Shown: positions 13,533-22,044, counted from the stretch's first letter. The stretch is DNA of 23,488 nt from Alphaproteobacteria bacterium UBA3650 (GCA_002373815.1 DFKH01000009.1:1-23488), one strand, 5' to 3'. Numbers and translations are program-made. The notes: generated by a model from the sequence alone, not told the origin.

Positions 13533-15155
13533 TTAAATAATCGCAGTTGGCACATCAATTTCCAAATATTTTGAAATTTGAAGAATGGTTGAGGCGGCTA
13601 AAATAACGGGGGCCAATACTTCATCAGGATTATCTGTGTAAGATTTTTCTTTGCGTGAAAAGTAAAGGCGTAGCGTTGCGCCCATTGTTCCTGTGCCAGA
13701 TAATCGTGCGACGACGCGTGCTTCTTTTGATAAATTGATGACAATTCCTTGGTTGCTTTCACGTTCTTTTGTGATAGGGTCTTCATAGCTGAAAATCTCA
13801 GCAGATTTCACTGTTAAACAGCCAAATTGTTGTCCAGGCAATGTGGGAACTTGCGCCCCTAAAGAATCCATTAAATGGCGTGCGTTTTCTGCATTGACAT
13901 TCTCATAATCGTGGCGGATGTAATATATGCGTCCATCTTTTTGCCATAAGTCTGTCAATAATTCAGCTGGTTTTTTGTTGGTTTGAGCCAAAATATTCAG
14001 CCATGCTAATGTGGCCCAGATGCCATCTTTTTCTAAAACATGATTGGAACCAGCTCCGAAACTTTCCTCGCCGCACAAAGTAATTTTTTTGCTTTGTAAT
14101 AGGTTGCCAAAGTATTTCCATCCTGTGGGTGTGACATAAAGAGGGATTTTTTTTCGCTTGGTTACTTTGTCTACAGCATTAGACGTGGGCATCGAACGCG
14201 CAACTCCATAAAATTTATTTTTATAATAGGCAAGATTTGGTAGGTGTTCTGTTAAAATGGCTAAACTGTCAGATGGTGTGATAAACAATTTCTTACTTAA
14301 AATCATATAACGATCCCCATCCCCATCTGAGGCTGCTGCAAAATCAGGAGCATCATCCGCATTCATTCTGTCCACTAAATGTTTTGCATAGACGGGATTC
14401 GGATCTGGATGTAGATGACCAAAATCAGGCAAAGGAACGGCGTGAACAACACTTCCTTGTGGTAATCCCAACAGTTCTTCAAAAATATATTTTGCGTAAG
14501 GACCAGTGATGGCGTTCATGGCGTCAAATGTGAAGGTAAAACCTGAGTTAAATAATTTTTTGATTGCTTTGAAATTAAATATTTTTTGCATCATATTGGC
14601 GTAATCTAATACAGGATCAATGACTTCAATCGTTGTGTTTCCTAATTGCTTTTTCCCTGTATTTCCTAGTTCAACATCAGGTGCGTCTAACCACCAAAAA
14701 CGGTCAATAATTTTGGCGCGTTGTGTGAATTTATTTGTCAAGGAAACAGGAGCAGGGGCGCCATTTGACGTGTCAAATTTGATGCCGAAATCTCCGTCTT
14801 TTCCGCCGGGGTTGTGGCTGGCTGTTAAAATTATGCCACCAAAGGCTTCATTTAAAGTAATCAAGTGTGATAAGGCGGGGGTAGACAACCATCCATTTTT
14901 ACCAACAATAATTCGCCCAAAACCATTCGCCGCAGCAATTTTAAGGACAATTTGGATGGCTTTATCATTGAAATAGCGGCCATCTCCACCAACAATCAAT
15001 GTTTTACCTTCAAATCCTTCCATTGAGTCGAAGATAGATTGTACCACGTTTTGCAGATAATTTTTTTGCATAAAAACAGAAACCCGCCGTCTTAATCCCG
15101 AGGTGCCAAATTTTTGATCTTGATATGGTTCGGTTTTGACGGCGGTAATATCCAT
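13533..15155 (-). CDS. pgm: Phosphoglucomutase (alpha-D-phosphohexomutase family)
   Basis: A 540-residue enzyme interconverting glucose 1-phosphate and glucose 6-phosphate, which feeds sugar nucleotides for envelope and storage polysaccharides. Visible motifs: KFGTSGLRRRV at the N-terminus, the phosphoserine loop TASHNPGG near residue 112, the metal-binding DGDGDRYM near 281, the sugar-binding CGEESFGAGSNHV near 360 and the phosphate-binding RLSGTGTMGATLRLYF near 480. Length and motifs fit the eukaryote-like PGM branch better than the phosphomannomutase branch. AGAAGGGGAAC precedes the ATG. It lies 18 bases after mipZ and is probably cotranscribed with it. Confidence 0.95.
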   Translation of the reverse strand: MDITAVKTEPYQDQKFGTSGLRRRVSVFMQKNYLQNVVQSIFDSMEGFEGKTLIVGGDGRYFNDKAIQIVLKIAAANGFGRIIVGKNGWLSTPALSHLITLNEAFGGIILTASHNPGGKDGDFGIKFDTSNGAPAPVSLTNKFTQRAKIIDRFWWLDAPDVELGNTGKKQLGNTTIEVIDPVLDYANMMQKIFNFKAIKKLFNSGFTFTFDAMNAITGPYAKYIFEELLGLPQGSVVHAVPLPDFGHLHPDPNPVYAKHLVDRMNADDAPDFAAASDGDGDRYMILSKKLFITPSDSLAILTEHLPNLAYYKNKFYGVARSMPTSNAVDKVTKRKKIPLYVTPTGWKYFGNLLQSKKITLCGEESFGAGSNHVLEKDGIWATLAWLNILAQTNKKPAELLTDLWQKDGRIYYIRHDYENVNAENARHLMDSLGAQVPTLPGQQFGCLTVKSAEIFSYEDPITKERESNQGIVINLSKEARVVARLSGTGTMGATLRLYFSRKEKSYTDNPDEVLAPVILAASTILQISKYLEIDVPTAII

Positions 15156-15173
15156 TTTTTGTTCCCCTTCTGT

Positions 15174-15986
15174 TTATTCTCCTTTATTTGTATCAGAAAC
15201 GGGATCTAAAAGCAAGGGGGTTCCCCAAATTTTATCCACAAGAACGGCTAATTCTTGACGAGCAGATTTGGAAGATACTGTATTTGGAATACGAATGCTT
15301 TCTTCTTTAAAATCTAGCATTGTTAGACCTTTTAAGAATAATTCACGAAAAACAACACGTTCAGAGACAACCCCCACCAATTCAAAATGAATGCGGCGTG
15401 AAAGTGCATTTAACAAAATGGACATTGTTTGAGAGTTTCTGGACTTGTTAAATAACATGCGGTTACGCACGACAAACCAATTGATGGATGGTTTGCGTTC
15501 CAGCATTCGTTGTTGACGTGTACTCCAAACCGTTTGAGCAAAATGGCTTGGTCCAGTAATTTTTAATGTCTCACCATCCACTAAAGCCAAAATATCCAAG
15601 TCAACCAAACTGTCGTTCATTGGTGTGACCAATACGTCTGCCAAGGTCATAGCTTCCATTCCTAACTCTGTGTGTGATCCGGGGGTATCAATGACAATCG
15701 CATCCACTTCGTTAGATAATTTGTCCAAGCGACTACGTAATGTATAAATTTTGGCCACATCTGGCGTCCAACACGTGTGATCAGGTAAAGGCAATGATAC
15801 ACCTTTTTCCATTACAAAATTTTTACGATTCTCAATGTAGCGTGTTAAACTTTGCTGATTGGGATCTAAATCGAAAGAAGCTACTTTTTTACCAGCACGC
15901 AGAAGTGCTACAATGGTGTGCATGGCCAAGGTAGATTTACCTGTGCCACCTTTTTCATTTGCAAAAACAATAATTTTAGCTGTCAT
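15174..15986 (-). CDS. mipZ: Division-plane positioning ATPase MipZ
   Basis: A 270-residue ParA/MinD-type ATPase. The deviant Walker A NEKGGTGKST lies at residues 10-19, followed by FDLDPNQQSLTRYIENR, IDTPGSHTE and TPMNDSLVDLD, all characteristic of MipZ rather than of plasmid ParA. WFVVRNRM and RVVFRELFLKGLTMLD also match MipZ. In alphaproteobacteria MipZ forms a gradient from ParB at the poles and blocks FtsZ ring assembly away from mid-cell. There is no parB or parS here. It is 20 bases downstream of an unrecognised gene with which it shares a promoter, and upstream of pgm. AAGGT lies 6 bases before the start. Confidence 0.93.
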   Translation of the reverse strand: MTAKIIVFANEKGGTGKSTLAMHTIVALLRAGKKVASFDLDPNQQSLTRYIENRKNFVMEKGVSLPLPDHTCWTPDVAKIYTLRSRLDKLSNEVDAIVIDTPGSHTELGMEAMTLADVLVTPMNDSLVDLDILALVDGETLKITGPSHFAQTVWSTRQQRMLERKPSINWFVVRNRMLFNKSRNSQTMSILLNALSRRIHFELVGVVSERVVFRELFLKGLTMLDFKEESIRIPNTVSSKSARQELAVLVDKIWGTPLLLDPVSDTNKGE

Positions 15987-16006
15987 TTGTTTACCTTATT
16001 AAGTGA

Positions 16007-16528
16007 TTAGTAGTTATCATTAAATTGTTGAACGCGTCTATGGAGGATACTTACACTGTTTGGATCATCTTTGATCGAAAATTTGAAAGATGGAGCTTTT
16101 GCTTTTGGTAAAGCGATTTGCCACTCATTAATCTTTTGTTGAGGAATCGGAACTTTTTTAGAAACAGCTCGCACTAAATTTTTTAATAAATTCGTGTAAT
16201 TTGTGTGTGCGCGAGAGAGGCGCAAAGAGATAAACCAATCCACTAATCTAATTAATTCAGGAGCGTGTTGAGGTTCCCATTGGTTTTTAAGAATGGCAAA
16301 TGTGGCTCCGCGCACATAGGATGTTTTGTGTGCTTGAAGCTCCTGAGGAGAAGCCATGGATTGCACTATTTCTAATGTATGAAGTGTAGAACGAGGAGTT
16401 TCAGTTGCTTGTTGAAAACGACTAGAGATTTCTCTGCCATTTGATTTAATGCTCGTATCAACTTTAAAAACACTATATATACGAGCATCAATTTCGGCAG
16501 GAGATAGTGGTATCTTACTTTGTGTCAT
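16007..16528 (-). CDS. Uncharacterised protein upstream of mipZ
   Basis: I do not recognise this 173-residue protein. It is basic, has no signal peptide or membrane segment and looks soluble. A mostly helical middle (about 60-125, HKTSYVRGATFAILKNQW to LKNLVRAVSKK) is followed by a charged tail with ILHRRVQQFND. It is likely real: a good promoter (TTGCAA-17-TATAAT) sits upstream, AAGGAT lies 6 bases before the ATG, and codon use resembles the neighbours. Sharing a transcript with mipZ raises the possibility of a role in chromosome segregation or division, but nothing in the sequence shows this. Confidence 0.75.
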   Translation of the reverse strand: MTQSKIPLSPAEIDARIYSVFKVDTSIKSNGREISSRFQQATETPRSTLHTLEIVQSMASPQELQAHKTSYVRGATFAILKNQWEPQHAPELIRLVDWFISLRLSRAHTNYTNLLKNLVRAVSKKVPIPQQKINEWQIALPKAKAPSFKFSIKDDPNSVSILHRRVQQFNDNY

Positions 16529-16559
16529 CTTTCATCCTTTGTTGAAAATAGTGGAAAAT

Positions 16560-16588
16560 ATTATAGCACAAAATTATGATTTTTGCAA
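16560..16588 (-). promoter_or_regulatory. Predicted promoter of the 173-residue gene, mipZ and pgm
   Basis: Minus strand TTGCAA (16588-16583), 17-bp spacer, TATAAT (16565-16560). Start near 16553, about 25 bases before the ATG. Confidence 0.72.
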
Positions 16589-16615
16589 GAGAAAAAATAG
16601 ACCTTTTTTGAGGAC

Positions 16616-16644
16616 TTGCATTTTGTGTGTGGTGTGATTATATA
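16616..16644 (+). promoter_or_regulatory. Possible promoter of htpG
   Basis: TTGCAT (16616-16621), 17-bp spacer, TATATA (16639-16644). I looked for a sigma32-type pair (CTTG with CCAT about 13 bp later) in the same stretch and found no good one. Confidence 0.45.
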
Positions 16645-16667
16645 CATATGCAACAAAGGAGTTTCAA

Positions 16668-18491
16668 ATGACAAAATCTCAAAAAATTCAATTTAAAGCT
16701 GAAGTGGCAAAGGTGTTGGATATTGTGATCCACAGCCTATATTCCAACAAAGAAATCTTTTTACGCGAGTTGATTTCTAATGCATCGGATGCATGTGATA
16801 AATTGCGCTATGAGCGAATGTTGCACCCTGAATTGGTTCAAAAAGAGGGTTTTAAAATTATTGTAGAGCCCAATAAAAACACAAAAACTTTGACCATCAC
16901 CGACAATGGTATTGGGATGAATCACGATGATTTAGTGAATCATTTGGGGACGATTGCGCGTTCTGGTTCGGGTGAATTTATGCAGGCTTTGTCGGGTGAT
17001 AAGCAAAAAGACATGGCTTTAATCGGTCAATTTGGTGTGGGTTTTTATGCCAGTTTTATGGTGGCTGATAAGGTGCAAGTGCGCACACACAAAGCCGGCG
17101 AAGATGTGGGGTATTTATGGGAAAGTGATGGCGCTGGTTCATTTACAATTTCTGAAGACAAAGATGCCCCCCGTGGTACCAGTGTGATTTTGTATTTGAA
17201 AAAAGATGATGAGGAGTTTTTGGATCCGTTCCGTTTGCGCCATCTGATTAAACAATACAGTGATTTTGTGAGTTTGCCGATTGTGCTTAAAAATGAAAAA
17301 AGCGAAGACACGGTGAATGCCGGATCTGCTCTATGGACTCGTCCAAAATCGGAAATCACCGAAACACAATACAAAGATTTTTACCAAACTGTATCACACG
17401 CTTTTGATGTTCCTTGGGAAACATTACATTTTCATGCGGAAGGGGTCATTGATTATACTGGGCTTTTGTTTATTCCAACCAAAGCACCTTTGAACTTATT
17501 TCAACCGGATAGAAAATCGGGATTGAATTTGTATGTGAACAAAGTCTTTATTTCAGATGATGTGCCTGATTTGATGCCCTATTGGCTTAGGTTCGTGACA
17601 GGTGTGATTGACACCAAAGATTTGCCGTTGAATGTCAGTCGTGAAATGTTGCAACAGACGCCTGTGATGGCAAAAATCAAGCAAGGTTTGACGGCAAAAG
17701 TTTTATCTGCCTTGAAAAAACGGGCGGAAAAAGCAGATGAATATAAAATATTTTGGGATGCATTTGGCATTGTTTTCAAAGAGGGGCTTTATGAACCGTC
17801 TGCCAATCGGGATGAAGTGGCGGAACTGTGTCGCTTTTATTCCACAAATGGGGAAGAATTGACGAGCTTTGCGGACTATGTGTCGCGCATGAAAAAAGGC
17901 CAAGAAAACATCTATTATTTGACAGGTAGCGATTTAGCAACTTTGCGTCAAAATCCTCAACTGGAAGGTTTTGCGGCGCGTGGGATAGAAGTGTTGCTCC
18001 TCACTGATCCGATTGATGAATTTTGGACAAACACTTTTCCAGATTATAAAGGCAAAAAGTTTGTGGCTGTGCAACAGGCTGGCGCTGAATTAGAAAAAAT
18101 TGAGAAAGTGAAAAATGATGAGGAAGCGCTACCAAAAGATAAACTGGATAAACTGATCGAAAAAATGAAAAAGATTTTGGGAGATGAGGTAAAGGATGTG
18201 CAAGCCACAGATCGCTTGACAAAAAGCCCTATGTCGCTGATTACAGGCGCGGGGCAAATGACCTTGAATATGGAACGTCTGATGCGTGCGCATGGGCAAC
18301 AAACCGCTTATGCTTCTGATCGAATTTTGCAAGTAAATCCATGTCATCCATTGATTCATAAAATGGCCGAAATGGACGATCCAACGGATTATGTGTTGGT
18401 GTTATTTGATCAAACATTAGTGATAGAGGGCGAACCCATCAAAGACCCCGCCCGCTGGACCGAAAAATTGACGACACTTTTGTTAAAATAA
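16668..18491 (+). CDS. htpG: Molecular chaperone HtpG (Hsp90 family)
   Basis: A 607-residue Hsp90 homologue, close to the bacterial length of about 625. The N-terminal GHKL ATPase has EIFLRELISNASDACDKLRY (catalytic Glu and Mg-binding Asn near 34-38), the lid motifs DNGIGM and GTIARSGSGEFM, and GQFGVGFYASFMVAD near 120. The middle domain has the catalytic-Arg loop LPLNVSREMLQQ. The C-terminal dimerisation domain has the NMERLMRAH segment; there is no MEEVD tail, as expected in bacteria. AAAGGAG lies 6 bases before the ATG. It folds client proteins under stress. The thyX-like gene follows after 58 bases with its own promoter. Confidence 0.97.
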   Translation: MTKSQKIQFKAEVAKVLDIVIHSLYSNKEIFLRELISNASDACDKLRYERMLHPELVQKEGFKIIVEPNKNTKTLTITDNGIGMNHDDLVNHLGTIARSGSGEFMQALSGDKQKDMALIGQFGVGFYASFMVADKVQVRTHKAGEDVGYLWESDGAGSFTISEDKDAPRGTSVILYLKKDDEEFLDPFRLRHLIKQYSDFVSLPIVLKNEKSEDTVNAGSALWTRPKSEITETQYKDFYQTVSHAFDVPWETLHFHAEGVIDYTGLLFIPTKAPLNLFQPDRKSGLNLYVNKVFISDDVPDLMPYWLRFVTGVIDTKDLPLNVSREMLQQTPVMAKIKQGLTAKVLSALKKRAEKADEYKIFWDAFGIVFKEGLYEPSANRDEVAELCRFYSTNGEELTSFADYVSRMKKGQENIYYLTGSDLATLRQNPQLEGFAARGIEVLLLTDPIDEFWTNTFPDYKGKKFVAVQQAGAELEKIEKVKNDEEALPKDKLDKLIEKMKKILGDEVKDVQATDRLTKSPMSLITGAGQMTLNMERLMRAHGQQTAYASDRILQVNPCHPLIHKMAEMDDPTDYVLVLFDQTLVIEGEPIKDPARWTEKLTTLLLK

Positions 18492-18494
18492 TTG

Positions 18495-18523
18495 TTGCGA
18501 TTGGGTGCCTAATTTGGTATGCT
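18495..18523 (+). promoter_or_regulatory. Predicted promoter of the thyX-like gene
   Basis: TTGCGA (18495-18500), 17-bp spacer, TATGCT (18518-18523), followed by a strong AAGGAGG just before the ATG at 18550. Confidence 0.55.
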
Positions 18524-18549
18524 GAACATATCAAACAAGGAGGTGTAAA

Positions 18550-19890
18550 ATGCGTGTACAATTATTGGCAAAATCAGATAAAAAACCACTTGATTTGGCC
18601 TCTCATGCGGCACGTGTTTGTTATACTTTAAACCAAGAGTTGATTGAAAAGCCAATAGATGTCAAGACGCGATTATTCGATTCGGGACATCATACAACCC
18701 TTCAACACACAAATTTCACTTTTTATGTTCAAGATGTTCCTGTGTCATCTGTGGTATTTGGATTGCATTTGGCAAGCCCTTATTACAATTCAGATCAGCG
18801 TTCTGGACGTTTTTCCAAAATGTACACAGAGCCTGATTTTGACATGATTCGAGGGATGCTAGATCCTTTTTATAAAAAAGAGGATATTGAAGAAGTTTTG
18901 CCATTGATTCAAAAGGGGATTGATATTTATCAAGAGTGGTTGCCCAAAATTGTTCCTTTGGCAGAAAAAGCCATTCAAGAAGAAAGACCCTTCGCAAATG
19001 AAAAATATGTTGAACTGAATGCCCCTAAATTTGCCCAAGAGCAATTGCGGATGTTTATTTCTCAGATAGTGCCGACGGCGTTAGATATGACGTTAAATCT
19101 GTCCGCATTGACAGCCTTGTGGCGGAGTGCTTGGATGCCTGAATTGCGGGCTTTAACAGATGCCATGCGAGATGCTGTGTTGCTGGAATATCCTGAATTA
19201 GAAGGATTTTTTAATCCTGTTGCACGTCGTGACACAGATTGGTATTTGCCAATTCAAGAGGGAACGGCTATTATTGAAGACAAGCCAGATTTGTTTTTGG
19301 TTCATGCTGATGTGACGGATACGACTTATACAAATGCAGGAAAAGATAGTGTAGATACATTATATTTCACCCCTGAAGCAATGGATAATGATGTTCATTA
19401 TGTGCATACAAGGGTACAAGTATCTTGTGCTACCTATGGTCAGGATCAACGTCATCGCTCTGTGAAACGCTCGACGCCAAAATTGACAACAAGTTTTTAT
19501 TTGCCCCCTCTCTTGAGGCAAGCAGGGATGATGCCTATTGCCTTAAAATTCATGCAAGAATGGTTGGATTTAAAGAATCGAGTTCCTGCGGGGTTGATGC
19601 AAGCTGTTGCGCCTTATGGGGTGATGGTAAGTTATGATAAGTTGGCAGATTTAAATGCCCTTATTCATGAACAAGGTAAACGCTCGTGTTGGTGTGCACA
19701 GGAAGAAATTTATCATTTATCTGTTGCCTTGCGTGATGTATTAGCTTGTATGCCAGAAGCCGAAAAATTAGTTTCTGTGTTGGCACCGCCTTGTTTTATT
19801 TGTGGCAAATGCCAAGAAGGCGCACGGTATTGTGGTCGTGATATCAAAGGAATATCGAAAGAAGAGTATTTTCCAAAGAGGCGGGTTTGA
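18550..19890 (+). CDS. thyX: FAD-dependent thymidylate synthase-like protein with two fused ThyX domains
   Basis: A 446-residue protein, about twice a normal ThyX. ThyX makes dTMP from dUMP with methylenetetrahydrofolate and FAD. Half 1 (about 1-225) has the FAD/dUMP region HHTTLQHTNFTF (47-58), SDQRSGRFS (81-89) and the C-terminal LWRSAWMPELRAL helix, but the RHR of the ThyX motif reads LHL (72-74). Half 2 (about 245-446) keeps RHR (301-303, in QDQRHRSVKRSTP) and an AQEEIYHL helix, but lacks the SxRYS end. The halves therefore seem complementary, as in a pseudo-dimer. The tail has four cysteines, C415, C418, C421 and C428, a possible metal site. Activity is likely but not certain. It overlaps or abuts the downstream metallopeptidase gene. 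Confidence 0.85.
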   Translation: MRVQLLAKSDKKPLDLASHAARVCYTLNQELIEKPIDVKTRLFDSGHHTTLQHTNFTFYVQDVPVSSVVFGLHLASPYYNSDQRSGRFSKMYTEPDFDMIRGMLDPFYKKEDIEEVLPLIQKGIDIYQEWLPKIVPLAEKAIQEERPFANEKYVELNAPKFAQEQLRMFISQIVPTALDMTLNLSALTALWRSAWMPELRALTDAMRDAVLLEYPELEGFFNPVARRDTDWYLPIQEGTAIIEDKPDLFLVHADVTDTTYTNAGKDSVDTLYFTPEAMDNDVHYVHTRVQVSCATYGQDQRHRSVKRSTPKLTTSFYLPPLLRQAGMMPIALKFMQEWLDLKNRVPAGLMQAVAPYGVMVSYDKLADLNALIHEQGKRSCWCAQEEIYHLSVALRDVLACMPEAEKLVSVLAPPCFICGKCQEGARYCGRDIKGISKEEYFPKRRV

Positions 19891-19892
19891 AG

Positions 19893-20663
19893 ATGATGCC
19901 AAACGAGAAGAATTCGGTTTATGAGCAGGTAATACAACAATTTACCTTTGAAGGTAATGAAAGAGATATTGTCCAACTTCAGGAATTGGCGAGCATGATT
20001 GCTTCTGTCCCATCAGGGCAAGGGGTGTTGCAAGATGCGTTAAACCGTAAGACGCCTTTAACTATATCATTTTGTGATGGTTTTGAAGATAAAGGTACAA
20101 AAGGTATGTTTTTGTGGCGTGAACAAGCTGTGCGGTTAGTTAGATTGAATAAAAATTTACCAGAAACGGATCAAATCAAAGCGAAGATTAAGATGTCCAA
20201 TATTATGGCGCATGAATTGCAACATTACGTTGATAGACCTTTTAATAAATGGTTAGATAAAAATGCGCATACGCTAAATGAAGGGATACTTTCTATCGTT
20301 TTATGTGAAATGAGTGCTTTTAAGACTGGCGATTCTGTGGAAACAGAATTGCACACTTTGCGTGGGATGCCTATCAGATGGATGCCAAAGACGCCAGACG
20401 ATTGGAAAATGGTGATGTTGCATGCTTTGTCTGGAGATAATAAGAAGATGAAATGGTATATAGATCGTCGTCGTCGAATGGCTCAAAAAATGAGTATCTC
20501 TTTTGAACAAAAGTTGCCATCCAAAGAGTTTTATCAAGGTGTGACGGATTATTTAAACAAGATGAATATTCCTATGAATTTTACAGAAGCAATGCTGTGT
20601 GTGAGTCAATCTCAAAAATTATTACCTCCATCAACGCCTTATAAGCCAAGCAAAGATAGGTAA
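19893..20663 (+). CDS. Zincin-like putative metallopeptidase, paralogue 1
   Basis: A 256-residue protein with HELQH (residues 107-111), the zinc-binding HExxH of zincins, and a candidate third ligand E139 located 32 residues after the first His. It has no signal peptide or membrane segment, so it is probably cytoplasmic. It resembles the protein at 20845-21852 in its N-terminal half (FTFEGNERD/FRLKGTVQD, then a shared Q-rich helix and a TISF/MSF strand) and in the position of the Glu. I recognise no named family with certainty; Pfam's putative metallopeptidase DUF6782 is a candidate. The start is ambiguous: TTG at 19887 overlapping the thyX stop, or ATG at 19893 or 19896; GAGG at 19878-19881 fits the TTG spacing best. 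It probably shares a transcript with thyX. Confidence 0.75.
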   Translation: MMPNEKNSVYEQVIQQFTFEGNERDIVQLQELASMIASVPSGQGVLQDALNRKTPLTISFCDGFEDKGTKGMFLWREQAVRLVRLNKNLPETDQIKAKIKMSNIMAHELQHYVDRPFNKWLDKNAHTLNEGILSIVLCEMSAFKTGDSVETELHTLRGMPIRWMPKTPDDWKMVMLHALSGDNKKMKWYIDRRRRMAQKMSISFEQKLPSKEFYQGVTDYLNKMNIPMNFTEAMLCVSQSQKLLPPSTPYKPSKDR

Positions 20664-20673
20664 GATTTAACTC

Positions 20674-20702
20674 TTGACTTTTCTATAAAAATCGGGTACA
20701 AT
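20674..20702 (+). promoter_or_regulatory. Predicted promoter of tRNA-Ser(GGA)
   Basis: TTGACT (20674-20679), 17-bp spacer, TACAAT (20697-20702). Start near 20709. It may also transcribe the metallopeptidase gene downstream of the tRNA. Confidence 0.8.
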
Positions 20703-20722
20703 GACTCCACTTTTCCAGTAGT

Positions 20723-20813
20723 GGATGGGTGGCCGAGTGGTTGAAGGCGCGCGCCTGGAAAGTGCGTTTAGGTCTAAAGCCTAACGGAGGTTCGAATCCT
20801 CTCCCATCCGCCA
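20723..20813 (+). tRNA. tRNA-Ser(GGA)
   Basis: A 91-base class II tRNA. Acceptor GGATGGG (20723-20729) pairs with CCCATCC (20803-20809), then G and an encoded CCA (20811-20813). The anticodon loop CTGGAAA places GGA at 20757-20759, reading UCC and UCU. The long variable arm (GCGTTTAGGTCTAAAGCCTAACGG region) and the GGTTCGAATCC T-arm agree with tRNA-Ser. Six T's follow the CCA but there is no terminator hairpin. Confidence 0.97.
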
Positions 20814-20844
20814 TTTTTTAGCCTTTTATTTTGTGAGTGTTTAG

Positions 20845-21852
20845 ATGTCTCAATTGCAACAGGCCTTTGATGTTGTTCGTGATAAAAATAGTTTTCGTCT
20901 AAAAGGGACTGTACAGGATCGGACACAATTTCAGCAATTATTTACACTCCTTCTTAAAACTTCAATAGGTAGAAAAATTTTATCTGAGATTACCTTTTCC
21001 CCTGATTTGAAAAAACGAGGTCCTGTTGAAATGAGTTTTGTACATAATTCTGATGAGTTTTTGGGAATGGCATTTCCTGACTTACGTGTTGAATTGGTTC
21101 AAATTAGACAAGCGGGTATGACCAAGAAGCAGATAAACAAAGTTTTATTGCAACAAAGCATGACATTAGTTCATGAATTGACGCATGTATTACAGTATTT
21201 GAAACGTATTGATGAAAAAGGTTATTCTTTTTCCCCCGTCAATCAAGTCTTTGCCAATTTATTGGATGAGGCCGAGGCTACTTTAAATGAACGTGCTTAT
21301 GAAATTGAGGTTACAAAGCTTTATCCAACACTAACAGCTCATATGTCTTTATGGAGATGGTCTTTGAGACGTCGTAAAGATGTTATCAAGGCATTTTTTA
21401 ATGGGCGTATTGGTTGGTCGGTAATTGGGAGTATTGTTGACAGCTCTATTCAGTATATTATTAATAACGCACATACAGTTTTGCCGAATCGTAAGGAGAA
21501 ACAGGCTTTTATTGATTGGGTTAATAGGCGATTTACATCTGAAATGCAAGTAGTGTTAAGCTATCAAGATTTGCCTGTTCAAAAAATACTTGATTTGAAA
21601 AACCCTGATTATACAAAAGTTAAGGGGAATAAAAATGTGATGATTTTAGATAAAAAGGGGCGTGTTGTTTGTTTGTATGATGGTGATGAAAGAGCTTTTA
21701 CCGTTGTTGAGGGGGTTCCCCAAAAAACAGCCCAATATTTACAAAGGGACGTCTTCCCACTTTTCCCTCATTCGGCATTTATTCATAGACGATTGCGTGA
21801 AAAAAATTTTAGGGTCTGTAAAGATACCTTAATGCACCTGCGCCGCAGTTAA
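20845..21852 (+). CDS. Zincin-like putative metallopeptidase, paralogue 2
   Basis: A 335-residue protein with HELTH at residues 110-114 and an acidic DEAEA motif at 141-145; E142 is 32 residues after the first His, the same spacing as in the paralogue at 19893-20663. The region HELTHVLQYL followed by LLDEAEATLNERAYEIE looks like a gluzincin-type zinc site. It has no signal peptide and no membrane segment. The C-terminal 180 residues are basic, with no recognisable domain. The start has no good Shine-Dalgarno, and the only nearby promoter is that of the tRNA 31 bases upstream, so it may be on the tRNA transcript. The last 24 bases overlap the convergent DUF1150 gene. The substrate is unknown. 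Confidence 0.75.
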   Translation: MSQLQQAFDVVRDKNSFRLKGTVQDRTQFQQLFTLLLKTSIGRKILSEITFSPDLKKRGPVEMSFVHNSDEFLGMAFPDLRVELVQIRQAGMTKKQINKVLLQQSMTLVHELTHVLQYLKRIDEKGYSFSPVNQVFANLLDEAEATLNERAYEIEVTKLYPTLTAHMSLWRWSLRRRKDVIKAFFNGRIGWSVIGSIVDSSIQYIINNAHTVLPNRKEKQAFIDWVNRRFTSEMQVVLSYQDLPVQKILDLKNPDYTKVKGNKNVMILDKKGRVVCLYDGDERAFTVVEGVPQKTAQYLQRDVFPLFPHSAFIHRRLREKNFRVCKDTLMHLRRS

Positions 21853-22044
21853 ATCGTTTTGGCGGACAAGTGCCATAGCCATTTCTCGTGATCCAGTTTG
21901 AGCCATGCGTTCCCCTTCTGGACTGTAAATGGCCCAAACTAATTCATTGTTTTGTGATTCGCGTTTAATATATACACGATCATCTTCGCCGACTTCCTCA
22001 GCGCAAAAAACATCTTGAGTGGAAAGGGTAATTCGGTCACTCAT
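21829..22044 (-). CDS. DUF1150 family protein
   Basis: A 71-residue acidic protein matching DUF1150, a small family found in alphaproteobacteria and usually next to an Hsp20 gene, as here. Visible features are EVGEDDRVYIKRE, LVWAIYSPEGERMA and the C-terminal helix REMAMALVRQNDL. Function is unknown; its constant proximity to small heat-shock proteins suggests a link to proteostasis. Its ATG overlaps the hsp20 stop by 8 bases (ATGAGTGA), so translation is coupled. Its 3' end overlaps the convergent metallopeptidase gene by 24 bases. Confidence 0.85.
   Translation of the reverse strand: MSDRITLSTQDVFCAEEVGEDDRVYIKRESQNNELVWAIYSPEGERMAQTGSREMAMALVRQNDLTAAQVH

Noticed and set aside
16611..16667. 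Sigma32 heat-shock promoter before htpG
   Set aside because: A CTTG is present but no CCAT-type -10 lies at the required distance; a sigma70-like pair fits better.
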